A DNA stretch of 64,000 nt from Cladocopium goreaui (taxonomy: Eukaryota; Sar; Dinophyceae; Suessiales; Symbiodiniaceae), in contig CAMXCT020002024.1 of NCBI GenBank assembly GCA_947184155.2, positions 191,938 to 255,937 on the forward strand, in the 5' to 3' direction. Below the pieces are notes generated by a model that was not told the DNA's origin, searched no databases, and saw only the letters and a list, made by a program, of their open reading frames with translations. The position numbers were made by a program, and so were the translations under genes. This document shows, piece by piece, positions 12,986 through 23,600 of the stretch. Positions within the stretch are counted from its first letter, which is position 1, and the number at the start of each line of letters is the position of its first letter.

Positions 12986-13103
12986 GAAGCAGGACACCAC
13001 TTTCGCAGAATGCACGGACGCACGGGCTTGGCTGGCGCACGGCGCATGCAAGTTCTATGGATGAGAAAAGGTCTTATACATATATATATCTCTCTCTCTC
13101 TCT

Positions 13104-14533
13104 AAGGCAACTTCCGCCCCGCCTCGTGCGGGTACTACTGGTATGTACAAGTTTTCCTCAAGCTTGTCAAGAGAGAGTGTTTGAATTGGCTCTGACCTAT
13201 TTCACTAGGCATTTCAAGTGCAACTAGCCAGAAGCTCTCGCAGGGCATGTGTCGCTTTCGGTAATTTCATTTTTTTTTGTTTTTTTTGTTGTTTTCTTCT
13301 CTTTTTGCCAGGTACAATTTTCATAGTTATGCCATATAGAACAGCTCTTGTCTTGTCGAGTAAGATGGCATCCTCGGCCAACACCGGCCCTTGGTATGAG
13401 CCAGCAAGGCAAAGGGGATATTTTAACTTCGGGGTCTGCTTGGGTCTTTATATGCTGGGACGTCAATATTCGTTGAGGATCTGAACAGTTTTTTGGTGGT
13501 TCGGCAATACCACGCGTCTACTTACCCATTGTTTCTGCAAGCTCGCTCGTAGTATTTTGGCAGCGGGGTTCGTGCAACTTTTTCAGCAGGGATCAAAGAA
13601 AAGCCAACATTGGATTCTACGTCGCAATTGCGCTAGTGAAAGCAGAAACTTCCTGACCAAGGGTTTTATATGGGGACAGCCAAGGGTAGATAGATGGCGA
13701 CTGCCAAACTTGTCGGTGGGACGCTAGTTTAACTGGTGTAGCTAAACCTGTGGTTATTCGAAATGATATGAGTAACTCAACCCACTGGGTGGTGGGATTC
13801 ACGTCTGTTAAAATTTCAGGAAAGAAAAAAGGACTGCAGAATATGTTGCCCCCCAAGCTGATCTACTTAAACTTCAGAACCGCAATCATCTGCCATCTGA
13901 AATGGGCATGGGAGCAACAATGCTATAGACCCTCATTATTGCGAGTGAAAAAGTGCTAGCCCGGAGGATATCCCAAAAAAAGTACGTTTCAGGTCCGAAC
14001 CATCATTGGTTTTATCACATCGTTATCGCTCTGCAACCAGCCCCAGTGGCGTGATAGGGGATCCCCACCTTGCCATGCTTCGTTGCAGTCACTGCGGTCC
14101 ACGAGACCAGATCCATTGAGACAGGATCCAACGGGTCGCGTCCCAGGCTGGCTGAACGAGCGGCATATCTCGCCTCACCAAAGGAATCCCATGCTGCCAA
14201 TGGAGGTGGTAACTGGTTACACACCAAAGGGGTTCAACGTGGCTTTCGCATCTTGAAATGTGGGGGATCTAAAGCCACTATGACTCACCAAAATTCCAAA
14301 ATTCCTCTAAGCAATGTATCATTGATACTACGATCAACCAACTGGGAATTATTTTGGGTATAACTAGCGATAATAAATGGGGACATAAGCCTCAATAATA
14401 AACGCAATACCATTCCCGCATTAAACACCCACCTCAAAGGACTCCAATGAACTTACCAAGCCAGGGTTTCGTTTGAGGGATGTTTCATACATTTCATACC
14501 AGTAGTACCGCACGAGGCAGTGGCAGAGGTTTC
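13104..14533. repeat. 1.4-kb segment bounded by imperfect inverted repeats
   Basis: The left end (13104-13145) holds CCTCGTGCGGGTACTACTGG followed by TATG. The right end (14496-14533) holds the inverse, CATACCAGTAGTACCGCAC then GAGG, one base shorter. A third copy of the motif lies at 17023-17062. The interior (13146-14495) is unique and shows no convincing gene. This could be a non-autonomous DNA transposon or simply dispersed copies of one repeat end; no target-site duplication was demonstrated. Confidence 0.45.
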
Positions 14534-14660
14534 AAAGATAGGAACCTATAGGAGAGGTTGGTTGCTGTGATGCATGGATGAGAGAGCGAACCCACTGGTG
14601 GACTGCAAGATGGTTGGACTTGTGCTTTTTGGAGTGATTGCAGTGGTCACCTCACCCACA
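14534..14660. other. Short spacer, nothing recognised
   Basis: Unique sequence between the inverted-repeat segment and the trinucleotide array. Confidence 0.5.
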
Positions 14661-15225
14661 ACTGCTGGATGTAGTGTAGTGTAGTGTCGTGTCGTGCAGT
14701 GTAGTGTAGTGTAGTATAATGTAGTGCAGTGTATTTGTCATTGTGTTGCGTGTCGTGTAGTACTGGTGTAATGAGGTTGTAGTTGTAGAAGTTGTAGTTG
14801 TGTTGTAGGGCAGTGATACTTGTAATTGTAGGTGTAGTGTAAGTAGTGTAGCGTGGTGTCGTGTAGTTGCAGTTGCAGCTGCAGTTGTCGTTGTAGTTGT
14901 CGTTGCTGTGAAGCGCAGTGGTAGTTGTAGTTTTTGTTTTTGTTGTTGTTGTTGTGGTGGTTGTTGTTGTTGTTGTTGTTCGTTGTTGTTGTTGTTGTTG
15001 TTCGTTGCTGTTGTTCGTTGCTGTTGTTCGTTGCTGTTGTTCGTTGCTGTTGTTCGTTGCTGTTGTTCGTTGTTGGTTGGTTGTTGGTTGTTGGTTGTTG
15101 GTTGTTGGTTGTTGGTGTTGTTGTTGTTGTTGTTGTTGTTCGTTGCTGTTGTTCGTTGTTGGTTGGTTGTTGGTTGTTGGTTGTTGGTTGTTGGTTGTTG
15201 GTTGTTGGTTGTTGGTTGTTGGTGT

Positions 15226-15278
<53 letters not shown>

Positions 15279-15905
15279 CTGCTGCTGTTGTTGTTGTCGC
15301 TGTCGCTGTTGCTGTTGTTGTTGTTGTTGCAGCTGCACTTGCAGTTGCCGTTGTCGATGTTGTTGTTGCTGTTGCTGTTGCTGCTGTTGTTGTTGTTGTC
15401 CTTGTTGTTGTCCTTGTTGTTGTCCTTGTTGTTGTCCTTGTTGTTGTCCTTGTTGTTGTCCTTGTTGTTGTCCTTGTTGTTGCCCTTGTTGTTGTCCTTG
15501 TTGTTGTCCTTATTGTTGTCCTTGTTGTTGTCCTTGTTGTTGTCCTTGTTGTTGTCCTTGTTGTTGTCCTTGTTGTGGTCCTTGTTGTTGTCCTTGTTGT
15601 TGTCCTTGTTGTTGTCCTTGTTGTTGTCCTTGTTGTCGTTGTTGTTGTCCTTGTTGCTGTCCTTGTTGCTGTCCTTGTTGTCCTTGTTGTTGTCGTTGTT
15701 GTCCTTGTTGTCCTTGTTGTCCTTGTTGTCTTTGTTGTCCTTGTTGTCCTTGTTGTCCTTGTTGTCCTTGTTGTCCTTGTTGTCGTTGTTGTCGTTGTTG
15801 TCGTTGTTGTGTAGTGTAGTGCAGTGGTAGTGGTAGTGGTAGCGGCAGCGGTAGCGGTAGTGGTAAGTGGTAAGTGGTAAGTGGTAACGGTAGCGGCAGC
15901 TGTAA
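14661..15905. repeat. TTG/GTAGT microsatellite complex with a GTTGTCCTT 9-mer block
   Basis: GTAGT-rich start (to about 14860), then (TTG)n, TTGCTGTTGTTCG units, TTGGTTG units and a long GTTGTTGTCCTT/GTTGTCCTT block (about 15400-15780). Poly-Gln/Thr/Asn and poly-Cys/Leu/Val open frames on both strands are repeat artefacts. Confidence 0.95.
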
Positions 15906-16084
15906 TAGTAGTGGTAATCGTAGCGGGTGCGCCAAAATGCAACCCCTCTCAAGAAATCTGCTCCCTGACCTCCATACACCCCTGCTATCGTTTTTGAAAC
16001 TGCTACAAAACCCACATGTTTAGCTCACTTTTGTAAAGGTGCAGAATCCACTGCGCCTGCCAAACAAAACGATCTGAACGTCCA

Positions 16085-16522
16085 AAAGTGGTCCGAGCAT
16101 GTGGTGCTTTGTACATTTTGACTTCCACATCTGCTTCACGCCACAGCCGCGTGCACTTTTTCAACATCTCAACTTCCAAAAATGCTCCTAACGTGAAGTG
16201 CTTTGCACATTTTGACTTCGAAATGTGCTTTGCACCACAACGGCGTGCACTTTTTCAACATCTGAACTTCCAAAAGTGGTCCGACAATGGTGTGCTTTTG
16301 CCATTTTGACTTCCACATGTGCTTAGCGCCACAACGACGTGCACTTTTTCAAGAGCTCAACTTCCAAAAGCGCTCCGACGCTGAGGTACTTTTAGCATTT
16401 TGATTTCGAATGTGCTTCCCGCCGCAGCGGCGTGCACTTTTTCAAGAGCTCAACGTCCAAAAGCGCTCCCATGCTGTTTGACTTCGAAATGTGCTCCGCG
16501 CCACAGCGGCGTGCACTTTTCC
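16085..16522. repeat. ~94-bp tandem repeat, five copies
   Basis: GTGCACTTTTTCAA recurs near 16151, 16245, 16339, 16432 and 16511 (intervals 94, 94, 93, 79). The units include TTTTGACTTC and ACTTCCAAAAG. Confidence 0.9.
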
Positions 16523-17022
16523 TCTCTCGTTTGCCCAGATGGCTCCGCACCCGCCGCTTTAGCCAGCCTCCTTCTCGACCCTCGGGGCGACAAGACATTG
16601 GAAAAACACTGTGTTTTGCGACTCTTCTACCTTTTTTACACATCCTGATCTTCTTTCTTCTGCCTTTCTCTTCCCTGACCTTCTCTTTTCTTCCGGTCTC
16701 TTCTCTGACTGCTCTCCCCACTGCTGCTGCAATTGTCCAGATTGTCGGAAGTTACACTTCTAAACTTCCTTCGGCTAAGAGAAAGGGATTAAAGTGGTAA
16801 AGCTAATGCCACAAAGCTCCAGTTTTGGATGGTTGAGACCAAAATTGGTTGAAAATGGTTAAAGCATAGCTGAAAGCATAAGCAGCGCTCAAAGCAACCT
16901 GGAAATCCTGAAATAAGGCCATTTCGGGATGATTCCCCTTAGCTTGGCCATCATTCCAGTGACGTCGCAGTGAGGTCGTGTATAAATGCGAGTTTTGTGT
17001 ATATATATATATAATAAAAATA
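16523..17022. other. Unique spacer, no gene seen
   Basis: Pyrimidine-rich stretch at about 16610-16740 followed by plain unique sequence. No supported open frame or RNA. Confidence 0.5.
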
Positions 17023-18885
17023 AACCAGTAGTACCCGCACGAGGCGGGGCGGAAGTTGCCTTAGGGTTATACTATAAGACCGTTCTCATCTACAGAACTT
17101 GCGTGCGCCGTGCGCCAGCCAGCCCCGCGCGTGCGCGTTTTTTTCGAAGCTGTTGCCGTGTTGTTGTCCAAGAACATGACCTGCGCGCGACCCCAGCGCA
17201 GTGCAATGCCAAGTGAACACTTTCTTCACACTTCGCACTGCACTCTTCACACCCCGCACTCCACACTTCACACTTGCACTTCACACTCCACACTTCATCT
17301 CACCTCATCTCATCTCATCTGAGCTCTTCTCATCTCATTTCATGCCTTCTCATATGTCAGCTAAGTTCTTCTTAACTGTCTTAACTATTTTCATTTCATC
17401 TGAGCACGGCTCAACCTTTCTCATCTCACCGAAGCTAGTCTCAACTCATCTCGGCTCTTCTGCACGTCAGAAAGCTTGAGACACAGATGCATTTACACAG
17501 AAGAGTCTTTACAAAATACTTTGTACTACAAAGCTTGCACAAAGCACTTCCCAGTACGACTTTGTACTACAAAGCTTGCAAAAAGTATTCCCCAGTAGTA
17601 CTTTGTACTACAAGACTTGAAGAAACACCTTTCACCTCACCTCACCTCTTCGTAACTGATCTCAGTTCTTCTGCATGCCAAAAAATTCTTGGTAACAGAC
17701 AGAATCTCTTGTGCACAAACTTTCTATACTGTGTACCTAGGTTAGGTGAAGCTTGTGGTATGTTGTACACCTAGACCTAAGCTGCAAAAGACAATAGCAT
17801 TACGCATGCAGCCGCGGCAACCACGGCAACCAGCAACTTTGACCCAGCCATCACAATGCTATCTTCAGATATTGAATTGCAAAACACAGTAAAACTACGC
17901 GCAACGTTGTGAGAAATTGCGGTACCCAAAACCGGATCTCGGCGCCAAAGCAAAAAAAAAAACGCGATTTTGAAGCACTTTTAAAATGAATTTTAAAAGA
18001 TAAATCACCAGCTCCAAACTAAGAAAATCTGCTGACAATACGATTTACGATATCCAGCTGCAAAAGCCACTAGTATTACGCATGCAGCCGCGGCACCAAG
18101 CAACCTTCACGTCTGGCAACATCACGTGGCTAACTCGCATGTAGCCACGCACATGGCAACAACAGAACATGACAACAATCATGCAGCCACTACAGTGCGA
18201 CCTGCAACCACAGATTCGAAAACACCCGCGAACCACGCATTGCAAAACACCATCAAGGAACCAATCACACACCAAAACGAATGGACCGCAACCGCCGCAC
18301 GCACGAGCTGCCCTCCGCCGCCGCCTGCAGCCACTTTACACGGAAAAACACATGGTTTCGTGCTCCGGCTTCCTCCCCAAAGCAACCCCATGCAACATTC
18401 GTACAGCCATTACAATGCATTTTGCAGCTGCAAGTATACATCCATGCAGCCATTACATTGCGATCTGCAACCACAGATTCGAAAACACCCTGCAACTACG
18501 CACACACGACGAACCACGCATTGCAAAACACCATCAAGGAACCAATCACACACCAAAACGAACGGACCGCAACCGCCGCACACACGAGCTGCCCTCCGTC
18601 GCCGCCTGCAGCCACTTTACACGGAAACACACATGGTTTCGTGCTCCGGCTTCCTCCCCAAAGCAAACCCCATGCAACATCCACGCAGCCATTACAATGC
18701 GTTTTGCAGCGCCAGGTGGCAAACCCGCATCTATCCACGCACATGGCAACAGAACGTGACAACAATCATGCAGCCATTCCACTGCGATCAGCAACCACAG
18801 ATTCCAAAACACCCTATAACTACGCACACACAAACGCATCCAAAGCAGCTTCAACCCACCGTTACAGCGTGGCAGCAAAAATTAA
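17023..18885. repeat. Inverted copy of the composite satellite block
   Basis: In reverse orientation it repeats the order of elements found at 9330-13145: conserved end (17023-17062), GTGTGAAG-type minisatellite (17215-17300), spacer matching 12511-12645 (17380-17530), two to three 41-bp units (17515-17620), duplicated spacer (17770-18125), then 239-bp-family repeats (18126-18885). The arrays have different copy numbers in the two blocks. Confidence 0.85.
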
Positions 18886-19079
18886 AGGACCGGATAACAG
18901 ACAGGAAAGAGAAAAGATATGGTGGAGGATCGGTGTGTGCAAGAAATGTATGTCGAAGGGAGGTGCGTGAAAAAGTTCCGTGTAAAAGTGTTGTTGGTGA
19001 AAGAAGTGTGTGTAAAGTAAAGGCGTGGTGTGTAGAAGTGGTGTCTGGGGAAGAGTCGTGTGTGAAAGTGCTGTGGGTG
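18886..19079. other. Short spacer
   Basis: GTGTGAAAGTG-like degenerate repeats with no gene. Joins the 239-bp family to the 41-bp GC-rich array. Confidence 0.5.
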
Positions 19080-20295
19080 AAAGGGCGGTATGGGTGGAGG
19101 TCGATGTCGCCAAGTGCCACGCCTGCCACGCAAAGTGACGGTCGATGTCGCCAAGTGCCAAAAGTGGAGGTCGATGTCGCCAAGCGCCACGCCTGCCACG
19201 CCAACAACCGCGGCGACAACGGCGTCAACTGGGAACCAAGCGCGCCGCCAGAGCCAGCCCAGTGCCATAAGTGCCACGCCTGCCACGCAAAGTGCAGGTC
19301 CATGTCGCCAAGCGCCACGCCTGCCACGCAAAGTGAAGGTCGATGTCACCAAGCGCCACGCCTGCCACGCAAACAGCCGCGGCGATGTCGCCAAGCGCCA
19401 CGCCTGCCACGCAAAGTGAAGGTCCATGTCGCCAAGTGCCACGCTTGCCACGCAAACAGCCGCGGCGACCACGGCGCCAAACGGGGCCCAAAGCCAGCCC
19501 AGTGCTATAAGTGCCATGCCATGTGGAGGTCGATGTCGCCAAGTGCCACGCCTACCACACAAAGTGACGGTCGATGTCGCCAAGTGCTACACCTGCACGC
19601 AAAGTGACGGCCGATGTCGCCAAGTGCCACGCCTGCCACGCAAAGTGAAGGTCGATGTCACCAAGTGCCACGCATGCCACGCAAAGTGCAAATCGATGCC
19701 CCCAAGTGCCACGCCTGCCACGCAAAGTGAAAGTCCATGTCGCCAAGCGCCACGCCTGCCACGCAAAGTGAAGGTCGATGTCACCAAGTGCCGCGCTTGC
19801 CACGCAAAGTGAAAGTCGATGTTGCCAAGTGCCACGCCTGCCACGCCAACAACCGCGGCGACAACGGCGTCAACTGGGAACCAAGCGCGCCGCCAGAGCC
19901 AGCCCAGTGCCATAAGTGCCACGCCTGCCACGCAAAGTGCAGGTCCATGTCGCCAAGTGCCACGCCTGCCACGCAAAGTGAAGGTCGATGTCGCCAAGTG
20001 CCGCGCCTGCCACGCAAACAGCCGCGGCGATGTCGCCAAGTGCCACGCCTGTCACGCAAAGTGCAGGTCGATGTCGCCAAGTGCCACGCATGCCACGCAA
20101 ACAGCCGCGGCGACCACGGCGCCCAAGCGCACCACCAGAGCCAGCCCAGTGCCATAAGCACCACGCCTGCCACACAAAGTGGAGGTCGATGTCGCCAAGT
20201 GCCATGCCTGCCACGCAAAGTGAAAGTCCATGTCGCCAAGCGCCGCGCCTGCCACGCAAAGTGAAGGTCGATGTCACCAAGTGCCGCGCCTGCCA
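19080..20295. repeat. 41-bp GC-rich tandem repeat with higher-order duplication
   Basis: Units such as CAAGTGCCACGCCTGCCACG followed by CAAAGTGAAGGTCGATGTCGC, 41 bp (for example 19621, 19662, 19703). An approximately 645-bp higher-order copy repeats the CAACAACCGCGGCGACAAC segment at 19203 and 19848. Both strands are open in several frames only because of the repeat. Confidence 0.93.
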
Positions 20296-20550
20296 CGGAC
20301 AAGTTGTGTGTGTGAGTAAGTCGTGTGTGAACAAGTCGTGTGTGGACAGGTTGTGTGTGGGCAAGTCGTGTGTGGACAAGTTGTGTGTGAGTAAGTTGTG
20401 TGTGAGTAAGTTGTGTGTGGGGAAGTTGTGTGTGAGTAAGTTGTGTGTGTGAGCAAGTGGTGTGTGAGTAGGTCGTGTGTGTGGGCAAGTTGTGTGTGAG
20501 GAAGTTGTGTGTTGACAAGTTGTATGTGAGCAAGTTGTGTGTGTGTGGAC
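20296..20550. repeat. GTGTGTGAGTAAGTT minisatellite; left part of a split array
   Basis: 15-bp units GTGTGTGAGCAAGTT/GTGTGTGGACAAGTT. The same family resumes at 59873-59960 and 62441-62600, so one array seems to have been split by the retroelements between. It abuts the 3' end of LINE A. Confidence 0.85.
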
Positions 20551-20672
20551 AAGCCGGCAGGGAAGCCGGGTGCAGGGGGTCTGACAACACGTCAAAACTG
20601 CAGATACTGTCCAAGCAATAACGAGAGCCATTGCCAAAGTCGCTGGATGTCAAGGCCATTGAACGTGGTAGC

Positions 20673-23600
20673 CTATGTATTGGCAGTCACCCCAGGGTGA
20701 GCATAGAGCACTGTGAGCAGATCCGGATCCGGTTGAGGTCTCGGTTGAGCCATGAGATGCATTTCAAGGCTGTCTGTGCGGCAGAGCCAAAATCCAGTAA
20801 CGCCCTGGCTGAAGTTGTCAGGAAAGACCCAGCAGCGCTCAGGAAGTCTGCAGTCGTCACAAAACATCCACATACTGGGAGCGGCCAAGTCAGACACCTC
20901 TGGATATGTGCGCAACATCGTTTGATAATGGCCGCCGTTGGTGTGACCTAGGTGGGCTGAGACAGCAACAACCGTATACGACATGGAGGTCAGTGTGGTA
21001 TCCGTGGCCAGTACCGGCACCTGAACTTCCCATGCAAAATTTATGACTGCCGCATGCTTGATCAAGCTGCCTGACGGTGTCATAACCATTCGATCCACAT
21101 GAATGACCAGCAGCTCTCTGGGGTCAGTGAGGCCCGCACACATTCCAAGCTCCTGGCTCCAGTGCCTAAGCAGGGCTGTGAGGGAGGTCTCATTGCCGCT
21201 GAGCAGTGATGGGTCCAGTTGCAACGTCAGTGGCATGAATCGGTCTCCATGATCATGCACTTCTGTAACATCAGAAGCAGTCACGCGTCTTTCCCAGCGG
21301 TTGGATAGGATATCCAAAGCAAGCCATCTGGCAAGCCTATTCCCAAACTCTGCACTGTCAGCTTGGCCCTGTTGATCATTCCAGCCATGAAGAAGTGAAT
21401 CAAACCAGTCTTGCGCATCCAAGGAAAAAGGGGAACCATCATTGTCACAAAGAATGGTCTGCAGGGTGGCTGAACGTGCGCCCCAATCATGAAATCGAAA
21501 ACGACATCTGGACAAACTGGCCCATACATAGGCAAGGAATGCACTGTTGGCATAGCACGTTGTCCCTGAATTGTTCAATTGAAGCCCCAGCAAGAGTTCT
21601 CTCAGGCGTTGCCGATCTTGAAACGTCATTGGCGTCGGGTGGATTTCTGATTGTCCTTCCCTTTCCCCCGCGCTTTCCCTTTCTGGGTTGGCAGGCCATT
21701 CAGAGCTTGTTGAAGCAAATGGGCTGGTTTCGAAAGGGCCATGTTGTGCTGTTTGACCGACATCCCTAACAGGGACCACACTGTGTTCTGACACAGGTCC
21801 TGGAGCAGGTACCAGGCATCGGAGTCTCTGTGAGACAGTTGAAGGAGCCAGGGAATCGTAGGTTGATCCGTCCTCAGACTGTGGAACTTCTGGATGTGGC
21901 TGTTCGACTGAAAGAGCTCTTCCAGCGTCTGGAGGTTCCTCAGCATCTGGGCCATGGCCAGGGCTGGACGTAGTGCCCGTTTCAGCTGCTTCAGGTCCGG
22001 GCACCACTTCTGATAGCCCCAGCTCCCGTCCGGAAGGAGAGTTCCCTTCTCCACTGCCAGGTCCCACAGTTGTTCTCCTTGTTTCGAGGCCGCCAGTTGT
22101 TGGACTCGTCGATGAAGCTCGGAGATCACGCCGGCCATCAGGTGGGTCCTCAGATTGGGCCATTTCAGATCGTCCTGATGCTGCGGCGCCTGTTGGCGCC
22201 AGGTCTGTGCCATCACCTTCAGGTGGGGTATGATGCCCTCTGGTCGATCTTGTGCAAACAAAACGAAGCAGTCCTGGCGGAGTTGCAACTGTATTGCCCT
22301 CTCGTGGCTCAGAATGAGCTGGGCCATCAGTCTCAGCATGTCGGTCATTGCGGCTGCCGACGCTGGATCTGCCAGTGCGCCGTCTTGTGAAGCCTTGTGG
22401 CGCTTGGGCTGATGATCGTCGTTTCCATCCAAGTGTTTTCTGGCTCCCAGGAGCAACGGGCCCAGTGCCTGAAGACCATCCATCAGTGCCTGGTCGTTGG
22501 GATCCATCAGGGCGTCCATGGATTGGATGGAGAAGGGCCGCAATCTGCAAAACAACTGGACAGTTCGTAGCAAAATGCTGATGCTGAAGGCGGCAACGGT
22601 CAGGGGTCATGGACTGATCATCAGCAGGCAAATTAAAAACCTGTTGGCATAAGCTGCAACAAAAATCCTGAGTCTGCATACTTTGTAAATAGTGATGCAA
22701 TTGGAAAGCAATCTGAGTGGCCCACACACATGTCTGCGGATGCTGCACCAGGAGATGGTGAAGTAGTACCGCCGTGGCATAATGGCCGCCACATGTCATG
22801 CATCGCGTCCTGAGACCTGCAAGGATATCAGGGTCTTGCCAAAGCTGTGCAAAGTCTCGGCTGAGCAGGGCATGTTTCACCTTGGTGTGCAAGGTTTCAT
22901 GTTGCAGACAGGTCAGAATCTCATCAAGAGCTGTGGGATGAAACTGGGTCGGCACAAACAGTCGCAGGCCTTGACTATGGATCATCATGGCCGTCTGTCG
23001 AAGCAAAGCACACACATGCGTGAGGCCCAGTTCATTGCTCTGGGGGTTGCAAAGGCATCCCTTCCGGGCCATGACAGCCTGCAGCAAAAACCGAAGCCAG
23101 GGTTGGGAACCATTCCACAAATCTCCATGAGATTGCAGTAGATGCGCAACTAAATCTCCAGTGCGGGAGTAGGTCAGGCCACAGAATTGACAAATTGTAG
23201 TCAACTGCAGGCGCATCTGGGCTGTGAGGGCCGGAGGATCAAAATTGCCAGTCTGCAGCCAAGCACCCCAAGCATCAGTGGTGTCAATCGGATGCGGCGT
23301 CGCAGCCGGGTTGAATGACCCACATCTACCTTCCGTGATGTGACGCCTCAAGCCTGAGCGGCTATCAAAAATTGTGCCGCAGTGACGGCATCCGTCACCC
23401 CCCTGATGGGAGTCCCTCGAAGGGCACCAATCATTGACAGTAAGGCCATGAGTGTTGGTCAAATGGCCATACAGTTGGCCTAGGTCCTGGAAGGGTAAGG
23501 CACAGATGTCGCAGGCACAGGCCTCTGTCACCCGATCACCATCAGGACGGGTCTGAATCTGCAGCAGGCCAAGTTGCCGCGTGACCGGACAGCTGTGGAC

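Noticed and set aside
14647..15942. Poly-Thr/Asn/Gln and poly-Cys/Leu/Val proteins
   Set aside because: CAA/TTG microsatellite translated in six frames.
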